A DNA stretch of 64,000 nt from Brevibacterium ihuae (GCF_900184225.1 NZ_FXWZ01000002.1:581759-645758); one strand, 5' to 3'; numbered from the stretch's first letter, positions 18,012 to 27,652 are shown. The notes: generated from the sequence alone by a model not told the origin. A program made the numbers and translations.

Positions 18012-19673
18012 ATGACTACGGTACGCGATATCGAAGGTGTCCCGAACTCGGTTTCGGCCGGACATATGATCGTGAAGTCCTTGGCCCAGCACGGCGTCGA
18101 ACGCGTCTACGTCGTCCCGGGCGAGAGCTTCCTCGACGTCCTCGACGGGCTCCACGACTCCGACATCCAGACGGTGATCTGCCGCCACGAGGGCGGCGCG
18201 GCCTACATGGCCGAGGCCGACGGCAAGATGAATCCGGTGCCCGGGATCGCGATGGTCACCCGCGGGCCCGGCGCCGCGAACGCCCACGTGGGCCTCCACA
18301 CCGCCTGGCAGGACTCGACCGCGATGGTGCTCTTCGTCGGGCTCATCCCCTTCGAGCACCGGGAGAAGGAGGCCTTCCAGGAGTTCGACCCCAAGGCCTG
18401 GTTCGACAGCGGCGCCAAGCGCGTGATGATCCTCGACCACGCCGAGCGCGCCTCGGAGATCGTCGCCGAGGCGATGTTCGCCGCCGCCTCCGGCCGTCCG
18501 GGGCCGGTGGTCGTCGGCATCCCCGAGGACATCATCAAGCAGGGCAACGACGGCGTCCTCCACCCGAAGATCCCGATCGCCGAGGGCGGCATGACGGTGA
18601 CCGACTGGAAGGCCCTCAACTCCGCCCTCCACGCCGCCGAGCGGCCGCTGTTCGTGTTCGGCGGCAACGACTGGACCCACCGCGCCGCCGAGCAGTTCAC
18701 CGGGTGGCTCGAGTCCCACAACCTCCCCGCAGCCGCGGAATGGCGCTGCGAGGGCACCGTCCCGTTCACCTCCCCGAGCTACGTCGGGCCGCTCGGCTAC
18801 GGCCGGCCCCAGCACACCCGCAGCGTGCTCGAGGAGTCCGATCTGCTCGTCTTCGTCGGCACGGTCCCCGGCGACGTCATCACCGACGGCTTCACCGCCC
18901 GCCAGAACTGGGACAAGAGCAACTTCCTCGTCACCATCGATCCGGCCCTGCGCGGGCGCTCCGGCCCGGTGAGCCACCAGATCGTCGCCAAGCCCGAGGT
19001 GTTCATCCGCGACCTCGTGCGGATGGACCTCGCGGTGCGCGACGAATGGCGGCAGTGGACGAACGAGCTGCGTGAGCGGCAGGTCGCCTTCGCCGCGCTC
19101 CCCGACGCCGAGCCCGGCGACGGCCAGGCGAAGATGGCGACCCTCATGGCCAATCTCGTCCCCCGCCTCGACGAGGACGCGATGGTGACCTTCGGCGCCG
19201 GCGAGCACACGAACTGGGCCCACCGCTACTTCCCGACCAACGGGTACGCCTCGATGATCTCGGCCCGCAACGGCTCGATGGGCTACTCGGTCCCGTCCGC
19301 GGTGGCCGCCTCCCTCAACTACCCCGGCCGCCAGATCATCTCGATCGCGGGCGACGGCGAGTTCCTCATGAACGGTCAGGAGCTCGCGACGGCCAAGCAG
19401 TACGGCGCCACCCCGCTCGTCATCGTCATGGACAACCAGGAGTACGGCACCATCCGCACCCACCAGGAGCGCGACTACCCCGACCGGGTGTCGGGCACGC
19501 AGCTGGAGAACCCGGACTTCGCCAAGCTCGCCGAGGCCTTCGGCGGCGTCGGGGTGCGCGTCGAGCGCGACTCCGAGGTCCCCGGGGCACTCGACACGGC
19601 GTTCGCCGCGATCGAGCGGGGCGAGTTCGCCCTCATCCACATCATCGTGGAGCAGCGCGTCAAGGCCTACTGA
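18012..19673 (+). CDS. Thiamine pyrophosphate-dependent enzyme, acetolactate synthase-like
   Basis: The 553-residue enzyme has the three-domain ThDP layout. In the N-terminal PYR domain, the activating glutamate lies in CRHEGGAAYMAEADGKM. The central domain is Rossmann-like. The C-terminal PP domain has the ThDP motif beginning AGDGEFLMNGQEL and ending in MDNQEYG. Such proteins include acetolactate synthase large subunits, benzoylformate decarboxylase and related decarboxylases. No small regulatory subunit (IlvH) is nearby, so a biosynthetic role in branched-chain synthesis is not favoured. ATG 18012 was chosen because AGGA precedes it. It is a single gene followed by a terminator. Confidence 0.85.
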   Translation: MTTVRDIEGVPNSVSAGHMIVKSLAQHGVERVYVVPGESFLDVLDGLHDSDIQTVICRHEGGAAYMAEADGKMNPVPGIAMVTRGPGAANAHVGLHTAWQDSTAMVLFVGLIPFEHREKEAFQEFDPKAWFDSGAKRVMILDHAERASEIVAEAMFAAASGRPGPVVVGIPEDIIKQGNDGVLHPKIPIAEGGMTVTDWKALNSALHAAERPLFVFGGNDWTHRAAEQFTGWLESHNLPAAAEWRCEGTVPFTSPSYVGPLGYGRPQHTRSVLEESDLLVFVGTVPGDVITDGFTARQNWDKSNFLVTIDPALRGRSGPVSHQIVAKPEVFIRDLVRMDLAVRDEWRQWTNELRERQVAFAALPDAEPGDGQAKMATLMANLVPRLDEDAMVTFGAGEHTNWAHRYFPTNGYASMISARNGSMGYSVPSAVAASLNYPGRQIISIAGDGEFLMNGQELATAKQYGATPLVIVMDNQEYGTIRTHQERDYPDRVSGTQLENPDFAKLAEAFGGVGVRVERDSEVPGALDTAFAAIERGEFALIHIIVEQRVKAY

Positions 19674-19686
19674 GTCCGCCGGACCC

Positions 19687-19718
19687 GACGGCGTCGCACC
19701 CATGGGTGCGGCGCCGTC
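19687..19718. terminator. Hairpin terminator
   Basis: A 15-bp stem GACGGCGTCGCACCC / GGGTGCGGCGCCGTC (one mismatch) with a 2-nt loop lies 14 bp after the stop of the TPP enzyme gene. Confidence 0.8.
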
Positions 19719-19753
19719 GTCGTGCGTGCGCGTCGAACCGCCATAATGGAGGC

Positions 19754-21370
19754 ATGGACGAGAGCGTGCTCCTCGAGATCGAACGCAAGTACGACATCAC
19801 CACGCAGGCCTCCCTGCCCCGCCTCCACGGAGCGGCAGGGGTCTCCCGGGCGCAGTACCGGCCGCCCGTCACCCTCGAGGCCGTCTACTTCGACACCCGC
19901 GACCGGGTGCTCGCGGCGAACGGGGTCATCCTCCGTCGGCGCGCGGGCGGGCCCGACGCCGGCTGGCACGTCAAGATCCCCTCCGGTGCCCACCGGATCG
20001 AGATGCAGGTCCCGCTCTCCTCGGCGGAGAGGACCGACGGCGGCCCCGCCGAGACCGCTCCCTACCGGGTGCCGAAGGAGATCGCCGATCTCGTCCGGGT
20101 CCACGTCCGTCGCCGGACGCTCCTCCCCGTGCTCAGCATGAATACGCTGCGCTCGGTCGTCGAGCTCATGGATGCGCAGGGCCGGGTGATGGCCGAGGTG
20201 TGCGACGACCAGGTGGCGGCGATGGCGGCCGGGTCCCGTGCCGACTCGCGGGTGCGCCACTGGCGCGAATGGGAGGTCGAGGTCGTCAACCCGACCCTCC
20301 TCGGCGGTCCCGAATCGGTCCCCGCCTTCCTCGACGCGGTCGAATCCGCGCTCCTCGCCGCCGGGGCCCGGCCGTCGGAGGCCGGCTCGAAGCTCGAGAA
20401 GGTGCTCGGGCGTCCCGCCGACCCGCTCGACCCGGAGGCTCTCGGAGAGGCCGCCGACCTCGGCTCCGTGCTCACGCGCGCGGCCCGGATCCAGGTCCGC
20501 CGGCTCAAGTCCTGGGATCCGCTCGTCCGACGCGACGTCGAGGACTCCGTCCACCAGTACCGGGTGGCAGCCCGGACCCTGCGCTCGGTGCTCCAGATCT
20601 ACGCCCCGCTCCTCGACCCCGAACCGCGCGCCGCGATCGATTCGGTGCTCAAGAAGCTCGGTCGTCTGCTGTCCGCGGCCCGCGATGCGGAAGTGCTCCG
20701 CGACCAGGTCGACGAGCGGATCGCCGCGCTGCCGGGAGGTGCGGACGGGCGGACCGCCGCCCTCATCCCGGTCAAGGCGGCCCGCCGACTCCGCCGGACC
20801 AAGGCCGAGGAGTACCGGACCGCCCATGCGGACCTGCTGCGGGCGCTGCGCAGCCGCCGCTACGCCGAGCAGCTCGACCTCATCGATGCCTACGCGCAGC
20901 GGGTGCCGCTCTCACCCGACCTCACCGAGGAGCAGCGCTCCGATGCCGCAGCCGCCCTGGGTCCCCTCGCCTCCGCCCAGGTCGACAGCCTGCTCGAGCA
21001 CGCCGCCCGCGCCGAGTCCGAGGCCGACGAGGCCGAGCGGATCGAGCTCCTCCACGAGGTCCGGAAGGAGGCCAAGCGCCTGCGCTATGCGGTCGCCGCC
21101 GTCGAGGAGGGCTCGTCGCTCGACCTGGGTGCGGATCTGCAGGACCGGATGACGGTCGCGAAGAAGCTCCAGACAGCGCTCGGCACGCACCGCGATTCGG
21201 TGATGTTCCAGGACTACGTGCTCGCCACCGCGCGCCGGGCGGAGAAGAAGGGCGAGAAGTCCTTCGGGTACGGGATCCTCCACGCCGCTGAGCTGCCCGT
21301 CCAGGCCAAAGCTCTGAAGAAGACCGCGAAGCTGCTCGCCCGCCTGCATCCCGGGGACGGCGCGGAGTAG
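19754..21370 (+). CDS. CYTH and CHAD domain-containing protein
   Basis: The 538-residue protein has residues 1-205 as a CYTH domain, with the EIERKYD (ExExK-type) motif at the start and further basic and acidic residues lining a triphosphate tunnel. Residues about 235-530 form the alpha-helical CHAD domain, rich in conserved His and basic residues (for example DSVHQYRVAARTLRSVL and HEVRKEAKRLRYA). CHAD binds polyphosphate, and CYTH-CHAD proteins are inorganic triphosphatases or polyphosphate-associated. ATG 19754 has GGAGG directly upstream. It lies 9 bp before the hydratase gene. Confidence 0.92.
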   Translation: MDESVLLEIERKYDITTQASLPRLHGAAGVSRAQYRPPVTLEAVYFDTRDRVLAANGVILRRRAGGPDAGWHVKIPSGAHRIEMQVPLSSAERTDGGPAETAPYRVPKEIADLVRVHVRRRTLLPVLSMNTLRSVVELMDAQGRVMAEVCDDQVAAMAAGSRADSRVRHWREWEVEVVNPTLLGGPESVPAFLDAVESALLAAGARPSEAGSKLEKVLGRPADPLDPEALGEAADLGSVLTRAARIQVRRLKSWDPLVRRDVEDSVHQYRVAARTLRSVLQIYAPLLDPEPRAAIDSVLKKLGRLLSAARDAEVLRDQVDERIAALPGGADGRTAALIPVKAARRLRRTKAEEYRTAHADLLRALRSRRYAEQLDLIDAYAQRVPLSPDLTEEQRSDAAAALGPLASAQVDSLLEHAARAESEADEAERIELLHEVRKEAKRLRYAVAAVEEGSSLDLGADLQDRMTVAKKLQTALGTHRDSVMFQDYVLATARRAEKKGEKSFGYGILHAAELPVQAKALKKTAKLLARLHPGDGAE

Positions 21371-21379
21371 GGTCGGCCC

Positions 21380-22183
21380 ATGGACCTCTCTCCCGCACAG
21401 ATCCGCCAGGCCGCCGCCGTGCTCGGCGAGGCGCGCGCCTCCCGGACGCCGATCGACCGCCTGCCCGGCAGCCTCACCCCGCTCTCCCGAGCGGAGGGCC
21501 ACGCGATCGCGGCGCATGTCGAACAGCGCAGCTCCGAGCCGCTCTACGGATGGAAGATGGCCGCGACGAGCGCCGCCGGTCGCGCCCACCTCGACATCGA
21601 TGCGCCGATCGCCGGGCGCATCCTCGCCGAGGACGTCATCGCCGACGGCGGCACGCTGCGCCTCGGACGCCGGATCATGGCGCTCGCCGAGGTCGAGTTC
21701 GCCTTCACCCTCGGCCACGACCTCCCGCCGCGCGAGGGCGCCTACAGCGTCGCCGAGGTCAGTGCCGCCGTCTCCACGGCCCACCCCGCGATCGAACTCC
21801 CCGACACCCGGCTCGTCCGCTTCGCCGAGGTCGGCGTCGCCGAGCTCACCGCCGACAACGCCTGCGTCTCGGAGTTCGTCCTCGGTCCCGCCGCACCCGC
21901 CGGGTGGCGCGACCTCGACCTCGGCACGCTCGATGTCGCCATCGCGGTGACCTCCGCCGACGGCTCCGTGCGCCGGCTCACCGGCCGGGGGTCGAACGTG
22001 CTCGACGGCCCACTCGACGCCCTGACCTGGATCGCGAACGAGCTCTCCCCGCTGGGGATCGCGCTGCGCGGCGGCCAGGTGGTGACCACCGGGATCGTCT
22101 GCGAACCGATCCCGCTCTCCCCCGGTACCCGCGTGCACGCCGATTTCGGACCTCTCGGAACGGTCGGCATGACCGCGGAGTGA
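21380..22183 (+). CDS. 2-keto-4-pentenoate hydratase/FAH-family protein
   Basis: The 267-residue protein matches the hydratase/decarboxylase branch of the fumarylacetoacetate hydrolase fold (MhpD/DmpE/DmpH-like). The segment LAEVEFAFTLGHDLP gives the paired acidic metal ligands, with YGWKMAATS near residue 57 and TDNACVSEFVLG further on. Such enzymes add water to 2-hydroxypenta-2,4-dienoate or decarboxylate 4-oxalocrotonate in aromatic meta-cleavage. No other meta-cleavage gene is nearby, so the substrate is open. It begins 9 bp after the CYTH-CHAD gene, suggesting cotranscription. Confidence 0.83.
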   Translation: MDLSPAQIRQAAAVLGEARASRTPIDRLPGSLTPLSRAEGHAIAAHVEQRSSEPLYGWKMAATSAAGRAHLDIDAPIAGRILAEDVIADGGTLRLGRRIMALAEVEFAFTLGHDLPPREGAYSVAEVSAAVSTAHPAIELPDTRLVRFAEVGVAELTADNACVSEFVLGPAAPAGWRDLDLGTLDVAIAVTSADGSVRRLTGRGSNVLDGPLDALTWIANELSPLGIALRGGQVVTTGIVCEPIPLSPGTRVHADFGPLGTVGMTAE

Positions 22184-22273
22184 GCGGACCTCTCGGGCGC
22201 GCTTCCGGGCGCCGGCCGTCCGCCACCCGGGCCGATGGTTCCGGTGACCGGCCTCTCATGGCACGATGAGAGC

Positions 22274-22693
22274 ATGACCGATACGATCGACGACTTCCCG
22301 ATCCGCACCTACGACAAGCTCCGGTACGCGGACACCGACAAGCAGGGGCACATCAACAACGCCGTCTACTCGACGTTCTTCGAGACCGGGCGCGTCGAAT
22401 TCATCAACCGCGCGCACGAGGCCTCCGAGCACGACGACGCGGAGTTCGTCATCGCGCAGATCACCATCAAGTACCTCCAGGAGACCCACTGGCCGGGCAC
22501 GGTCGAGGTCGGATCGCGGGTGAAGAGGATCGGCACGAGCTCGCTCGTCGTCGAGCAGGCGCTGTTCAACGAGGGCCGGCTGTGCGCTGCCGGGGAATCC
22601 GTCGTCGTGCAGATCAACACCTCGACCCGGAAGTCCCAACCCTTCGACGACGCGATGCGCGAGTACTTCACCGGCCTCCTGCCCGAGAACTGA
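22274..22693 (+). CDS. Acyl-CoA thioesterase, FadM/YbgC-like
   Basis: The 139-residue hotdog protein has RYADTDKQGHINNAVYSTFFETGRVEF near the N terminus, the pattern of 4HBT thioesterases in which the early Asp and His take part in catalysis. Members hydrolyse acyl-CoA esters, and the length is normal. Start is the ATG at 22274. An upstream in-frame ATG at 22235 would add 13 non-conserved residues. It precedes panC by about 54 bp, same strand. Confidence 0.85.
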   Translation: MTDTIDDFPIRTYDKLRYADTDKQGHINNAVYSTFFETGRVEFINRAHEASEHDDAEFVIAQITIKYLQETHWPGTVEVGSRVKRIGTSSLVVEQALFNEGRLCAAGESVVVQINTSTRKSQPFDDAMREYFTGLLPEN

Positions 22694-22747
22694 ACCCGTG
22701 TCGCAGCGACCGGCGCGCACTGCCGCGCCCCGAGATCGGAGGGACTC

Positions 22748-23620
22748 ATGAGCGGACCCGTCCTCACCCGCACCGTCGCGGAGCTCCGCAGCGAGCTCAC
22801 CCGACTCGTCGCCGAGCGCGACGCGCATTCCGTGGGCCTCGTGCCGACGATGGGCGCCCTCCACCAGGGGCATGCGGCGCTCATGCGGGCCGCCCGCGCG
22901 GACGCCCCGGTGGTGTGCGCCTCGCTCTTCGTCAACCCGCTCCAGTTCGAGTCCCCGCTCGACCTCGAGCTCTACCCCCGGGATCTCGACGCCGACATGG
23001 CGCTGTTCGGGTCCGAGGGCGTCGACCTCGTGTTCGCCCCCGAGGTCGAGGAGATGTACCCGTCGTACCCCGACTCGCCGATCGTCCGGGTGTCGAGCGG
23101 TCACATGGGACAGATCCTCGAGGGCGCCTCCCGCCCCGGTCACTTCGACGGGGTGGCCACCGTCGTGTCGAAGCTCTTCAACATCTTCGATCCCGAGGGC
23201 CCCGCCCGCCTCCGGGCCTACTTCGGCCAGAAGGACGCGCAGCAGCTGATGATCGTCCGCCGACTGGTCGCCGACCTCGACTTCCCGGTGACCATCGTCC
23301 CCGTGCCCACCCAGCGCGAGGAGTCCGGCCTGGCGATGTCGAGCCGGAACCTCCTCCTCACCGAGTCCCATCGGCAGGCGGCCACCGCGCTCTCCGAGGC
23401 GCTCTTCGCGCTCCGCGACCGCGCCGCGGCCGGCGAGGACTGGAACCTCGCCGCACTCCGTCGGCAGGTGCGCGACGCCGACGAGGTCATCCTCGACTAC
23501 CTCGAGGTCGTCGATCCGGGCACCCTGCTCCCCACGTCCCGGACTCCGGCCCTCGCACTCATCGCCGCCTATGTGGGCGGGGTGCGGCTCATCGACAACA
23601 TCGAGATCCCCGGTCCCTGA
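22748..23620 (+). CDS. panC: Pantothenate synthetase
   Basis: The 290-residue enzyme joins pantoate and beta-alanine using ATP in the last step of pantothenate (vitamin B5) synthesis. It has the nucleotidyltransferase HIGH-type motif [25 protein letters not shown], the [14 protein letters not shown] segment, [16 protein letters not shown], and MSSRN (KMSKS equivalent). GGAGGG lies just before the ATG. The gene stands without panB or panD in this window. Confidence 0.95.
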   Translation: MSGPVLTRTVAELRSELTRLVAERDAHSVGLVPTMGALHQGHAALMRAARADAPVVCASLFVNPLQFESPLDLELYPRDLDADMALFGSEGVDLVFAPEVEEMYPSYPDSPIVRVSSGHMGQILEGASRPGHFDGVATVVSKLFNIFDPEGPARLRAYFGQKDAQQLMIVRRLVADLDFPVTIVPVPTQREESGLAMSSRNLLLTESHRQAATALSEALFALRDRAAAGEDWNLAALRRQVRDADEVILDYLEVVDPGTLLPTSRTPALALIAAYVGGVRLIDNIEIPGP

Positions 23621-23767
23621 TCGGAGACGCCTCCGGACGCCCCGCCGCGACCGGCACACTGCCGGGGCCGCACCGCGTCGGGTGTCCGATCCCCGGTTCC
23701 CGGTGTCCGGTGGCGGAGAGGCCGGTGGCCGGTTCGGAGGATCCGGTGTCCGGTTCGGAGGGTCCGC

Positions 23768-24316
23768 TCACACTCCGGCTGCGGTGAGGCCCGGTCGCGC
23801 ACGGAGTCCGAGGTCGAGCGCGAAGTCGTCGACGGTCGCGGCGACTCGGACCGCGGCGGGACCGACGACGCCCGCCGGGCCGATGTGCGCGGACTCGACG
23901 AACCGGCCGCGTGCGATGGTCGTCGCGCCGAGGCCGGCGAGCAGCGGCTTGAGGCCGTGATCGAGCGCGAGCACGTGGCCCACCGATCCCCCGGTGACGA
24001 AGGGGAGGACGGGCGTCCCGGCGAGGCTGTCGGGCGGCAGCAGGTCGACGAAGATCTTGAGGAGCCCGGAGTAGGTCGCCTTGTACACCGGTGAGGCGAC
24101 GACGAGCGCGTCGGCGGCGAGCACCTCGGCGATGGCGGCCGCGACGGCCGGATGACGCGCGTCCGCGCCCACGAGCGCCTCCGCGGGGAGATCCCGGAGC
24201 CGGATGCGGACGGGCGTATGGCCGTGCTCGCGCAGCCGCACGGAGACGGCCGCGAGCAGGTTCTCGGTGGACGAGGGATCGGATGGGCTGCCGTTGATCA
24301 CGACGACGCTCGACAT
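23768..24316 (-). CDS. NADPH-dependent FMN reductase (SsuE/MsuE-like)
   Basis: The 182-residue flavodoxin-like protein begins MSSVVVINGSPSDPSSTENLL, the phosphate loop of NAD(P)H:FMN reductases, and has VVASPVYKATYSGLLKIFVDLLPPDSL, typical of the SsuE/MsuE subgroup. These supply reduced FMN to two-component sulfonate monooxygenases. No monooxygenase gene is adjacent, but a sulfonate/taurine-like importer is at the right edge of the window. The ATG at 24314-24316 follows AGAGGA. Confidence 0.86.
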   Translation of the reverse strand: MSSVVVINGSPSDPSSTENLLAAVSVRLREHGHTPVRIRLRDLPAEALVGADARHPAVAAAIAEVLAADALVVASPVYKATYSGLLKIFVDLLPPDSLAGTPVLPFVTGGSVGHVLALDHGLKPLLAGLGATTIARGRFVESAHIGPAGVVGPAAVRVAATVDDFALDLGLRARPGLTAAGV

Positions 24317-24554
24317 GGGGAGTCCTCTCTGCAGTGGGTCCCGAGCGACGGGTCGGCGGGTGTTCGTCCGACAGGTCGCCTCGGGTGCGGCGATCCCCAC
24401 GCTAGGAGAACCGCGTCCCGGAGAGCACCGGCGGACGTCGTCGACGGTCACGCATCGTCACACCGCGACGCAGTCGATCGAGACCGTGCGAGCAGTTCCG
24501 TGCCGTTCCCCCGCGGGGTCGACGACAGCTGCGGGCCCGATCCCCGACCCCCTG

Positions 24555-25103
24555 TCACCTCCGCGTCACCGCCGCCGGGTCCGGTGCCGGGCGCTCGACG
24601 CGCCTCGGTCCGGACCCGGCGTGGGAGCGCGCGCCGGCCGTGGGGCCGGTCCGGGCGCGCAGCACCGCGATCCACGCCCCGCCGATGACGAGGAGTGCAC
24701 CGACGAACCCGAGGAGTGCGATGGGGTCCGTCACTGCGGTGGTCCAGATCAGCCTCTGCGGGAGGAAGGCCGCGAAGCCGAAAGCGATGAGGGTGCCGAT
24801 GTAGCTGCCGACCATGTTCGCGACGTGACCGATCCGGTCGCGTCGGACGATGCGCCAGACGCCGATCGTCACCGTGGCCGTGGTGAAGACGGAGAGTCCG
24901 TGGAGGGCGGTGAACCCGTCCTCGAGGCCGAAGAAGAAGCTTGAGATGCAGGTGAGGTACATGAGCGCCACCCAGCTGCGGCCGAGCAGCCGGTGGAACC
25001 GGTCGCGCTGCGGCCGGATGATGTTCACCGGGCCGAGGATGAGGACGAGGAACGCGGCGGCGGCATGGACGATGACTGCCGGGGGGATCGCTGTGGTCTC
25101 CAT
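24555..25103 (-). CDS. DUF2306-type membrane protein
   Basis: The 182-residue protein has four to five hydrophobic spans and the DUF2306 pattern. An early span is followed by GPVNIIRPQRDRFHRLLGRSWVALMY, then ATVTIGVWRIVRRDRIGHVANMVGSYIGTLIAFGFAAFLPQR. Conserved His and Arg residues at membrane edges suggest haem or quinone interaction, but function is unknown. The C-terminal 30 residues are basic and probably cytoplasmic. The ATG at 25101-25103 lies 7 nt after a -10 hexamer, so the mRNA is probably leaderless. It is divergent from the MerR-type regulator, the likely controller. Confidence 0.72.
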   Translation of the reverse strand: METTAIPPAVIVHAAAAFLVLILGPVNIIRPQRDRFHRLLGRSWVALMYLTCISSFFFGLEDGFTALHGLSVFTTATVTIGVWRIVRRDRIGHVANMVGSYIGTLIAFGFAAFLPQRLIWTTAVTDPIALLGFVGALLVIGGAWIAVLRARTGPTAGARSHAGSGPRRVERPAPDPAAVTRR

Positions 25104-25140
25104 GAATGAGAAGATAGTGCCACTCTCCAATCCTGTTCAA
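25104..25140 (-). promoter_or_regulatory. Promoter of the DUF2306 gene with long spacer
   Basis: On the minus strand TTGAAC (25135-25140) and TATCTT (25111-25116) are separated by 18 bp. The predicted transcript start coincides with the ATG at 25103. An overlapping dyad CCAC...GTGG spans the promoter. Spacers longer than 17 bp with a dyad in the spacer are typical of MerR-controlled promoters. Confidence 0.5.
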
Positions 25141-25236
25141 CGTGGATAGCGCACCGGCCCCGCAGTATCCGATGGAGGCCGGTCGGCGCTCTCCCCCGCC
25201 GCCGTCGGGCGGCCCGCCTCGTCCCCAGGAGCCCCG

Positions 25237-26061
25237 ATGAAGCTCAATGCGCTCGCCTCCGCGACCGGCACCTCGGCCGCGAGCATCAAGTACTACCTCC
25301 GGCTCGGCCTGCTGCGGCCCGGACAGAAGAAGAATGCGACGACCGCGGTCTACGACGACACCCATGTCGAGCGGCTCGAGCTCATCACGGCGCTGCGGCG
25401 CATCGTCGGCCTGTCGATCGCCCAGATCACCGAGCTCGTCGCACTCATCGACGATCCTGCCGTCGGAATCCTCACGGTCATGGAGACGGCGCAGGTCATG
25501 GCGAGCGGAACCGCGACCAGCGACCCGGAGGCGTCCCCGCCCGGCTCGCGCGGCAGTCGCCGCGGTCAGGGAGGCGGCAACGAGGACAGCGGTGCAGGCG
25601 GCAGAGGCAGCAGCGGCGGCAGCAGCGAAAGTGATGGCGGCGGAGGCACAGGCAGCCGCGCAAGCGTCAGCGGCAACAGCGGAGGCGACGGATCAGGATC
25701 GCCCGCTGCGGCTCCGGCCGACCGGGTGGCGGGCATCATCGCCGAGCGCGGCTGGCCCGATGCCACCACCGCGGCGCGCGCCGCCCTCGAACGGGTGCTC
25801 GGCGACATGAGCACGCTCGGTATCGTCCCCTCGGACGCCTACCTCACACGGGCCTCGCGTGCCCTCGACTCCGTGAGCACCGGTGACTTCGACTTCGGCG
25901 GCAGTCGCGACCGCATCGCGATGGGCGTCGCCGTCGGCACGCACGCGTACTCCCGCCTCGTCGTCGCGCTCCTCCAGCTCAGCCAGACCTCCCGGAGCAT
26001 CGCCGAGTTCGCCACGGAGGGCGGGCACATGGCGCGCGACGGTTGGAGCACCCCGCCCTGA
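25237..26061 (+). CDS. MerR-family transcriptional regulator with Gly/Ser-rich linker
   Basis: The 274-residue protein has residues 1-70 as a MerR winged helix (KLNALASATGTSAASIKYYLRLGLLRPG, then YDDTHVERLELITALRRIVGLSIAQI). The variant SIKYYLR in place of the usual TIRYYEE is typical of actinobacterial members. Residues about 95-165 are low complexity, rich in Gly, Ser and Asp, and unlike normal MerR dimer helices. The last 110 residues form a helical domain of unknown ligand. No metal-binding cysteines are present. It is likely to regulate the divergent DUF2306 gene. Confidence 0.8.
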   Translation: MKLNALASATGTSAASIKYYLRLGLLRPGQKKNATTAVYDDTHVERLELITALRRIVGLSIAQITELVALIDDPAVGILTVMETAQVMASGTATSDPEASPPGSRGSRRGQGGGNEDSGAGGRGSSGGSSESDGGGGTGSRASVSGNSGGDGSGSPAAAPADRVAGIIAERGWPDATTAARAALERVLGDMSTLGIVPSDAYLTRASRALDSVSTGDFDFGGSRDRIAMGVAVGTHAYSRLVVALLQLSQTSRSIAEFATEGGHMARDGWSTPP

Positions 26062-26282
26062 TCCTCGAGATGCACGCGATTCCTGCACCTCCGCACGAAA
26101 ACTGCACAGGATCGGCGTGTGACTGCAGGATCAGCGTGCCTCTCGTGGCTTTGAGGGAACTGGTACAGCTGCAGTAACCGCGTGCTTCTCCTGCTCGTGC
26201 GAAAACTGCGGGCATCGGCAGCACCAGCTGGCCGACCGTTCTGCACCACGGTCCCAGTCGCACGGGATGCGATGCTGGAACC

Positions 26283-27623
26283 ATGAGCCTCATCATCACG
26301 AATGTCCGCCCGTGGGGCGGTCCTGCCCAGGACATCACGATCGCCGGCGGCCTGTTCACCGATTTCACCGACGCCGGCTCCACGGCGCCGGAACGTCCGG
26401 CGGCGGCTTCCGCGTCTTCAGGCACCGGCCCGGCAACCCCCTCCGCAGGTCCCCATCGCGGCACGTCGTCCGGGTCCGTCCCAACGACACCATCCGCGGC
26501 CACCGACCCCGTCACGAACGGCACCGACGTCGCCCCGGGGACCGGAGCCGCAGCGGCCGAGGTCGTCGACGGCGGCGGCCTGCTCGCTCTGCCCGGCATC
26601 GTCAATGGTCACGCGCATGTCGACAAGTCCTGGCTCGGCCTGCCGTGGCAGTCCTACGGCGGCGAGCACGGCACGGACGGCAGGATCCGCCACGAGAGGG
26701 AGCGTCGCGCGGAGCTCGGCATCCCGAGCACCGAGCGCACCGCCCGCGTCCTCGAAGCGATGGTCTCCCACGGCACGACCGCGATCCGCTCCCACGTCGA
26801 CGTCGACCTCGGGATCGGCCTCGCCGGCATCGACGCGGTACGCGATGCCGTCGCCGCGTATGGGGACGCGCTCGATGTGCAGATCGTCGCCTTCCCGCAG
26901 GACGGGGTGCTCCGCCGGCCTGGCGTCCTCGACCTCCTGCGCCGGGCCGCGGAGGACGGCGTCGAGCATATCGGCGGCCTCGATCCGGCGGGGATAGATC
27001 GCGACCCGGTCGGTCAGATCGACGCGCTCCTCGACATCGCGGCCGACACCGGGGTCGGTGTCGACATCCACCTCCACGACCCGGCGGAGCTCGGAGTGTT
27101 CCAGATCGAGCTCGTCGTCGACCGGATGGAGCAGCGGGGACTCACCTCTCCGGTGAACATCGCCCACGGCTTCGCCGTGGCCCAGATCGACTCCGGGCGC
27201 CGACGCGACCTGCTCGCCCGCATGGCCGCGCTCGGGGTGACGATGTCGACCGTCGCCCCACCGCGCCTCGGCGCCGCACAGCTGCCGCTCGCGGAAATGC
27301 GCGAGCACGGGGTCGGACTCACCTTCGGCACCGACGGCATTCGGGACCTGTGGAGCCCGTACGGCACGGGTGACACCCTCGGGATCGCCTGGCAGTTCGC
27401 CCGCGGCAGCGGACTCGTGCGCGACGAGGATCTGCTCGCCGTGGTGCGCACCGCGACGAGCAACGGCGCGTGGTCCGTCGGCCGGGAGGTGCACGACCTC
27501 GTTCCCGGAGCCCGCGCGGACCTCGTCCTCGTCGACGCGGAGAACCCCATGGACGCCCTCGTCCGGTTGCCCGAGCGGCGACTCGTCCTCGGCGGCGGGA
27601 CGGTGCTCCACAGCACTCTCTGA
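26283..27623 (+). CDS. Amidohydrolase family protein (cytosine deaminase-like)
   Basis: The 446-residue metal-dependent hydrolase has LPGIVNGHAHVDKSW (HxH metal ligands), SHVDVD, the third ligand region VDIHLHDP, the histidine of NIAHG, and the aspartate of FGTDGIRD. These fit the CodA/atrazine-type subgroup that deaminates nucleobases or related heterocycles. Residues about 35-92 between the small beta-sandwich strands are a Pro/Ala/Ser/Thr-rich insertion not expected in the family. The gene follows the MerR gene after a 221-bp gap and converges on the UvrA-like gene. Confidence 0.85.
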   Translation: MSLIITNVRPWGGPAQDITIAGGLFTDFTDAGSTAPERPAAASASSGTGPATPSAGPHRGTSSGSVPTTPSAATDPVTNGTDVAPGTGAAAAEVVDGGGLLALPGIVNGHAHVDKSWLGLPWQSYGGEHGTDGRIRHERERRAELGIPSTERTARVLEAMVSHGTTAIRSHVDVDLGIGLAGIDAVRDAVAAYGDALDVQIVAFPQDGVLRRPGVLDLLRRAAEDGVEHIGGLDPAGIDRDPVGQIDALLDIAADTGVGVDIHLHDPAELGVFQIELVVDRMEQRGLTSPVNIAHGFAVAQIDSGRRRDLLARMAALGVTMSTVAPPRLGAAQLPLAEMREHGVGLTFGTDGIRDLWSPYGTGDTLGIAWQFARGSGLVRDEDLLAVVRTATSNGAWSVGREVHDLVPGARADLVLVDAENPMDALVRLPERRLVLGGGTVLHSTL

Positions 27624-27652
27624 GGCCTCGGCCGCGCCGCGCCGACGGACAG

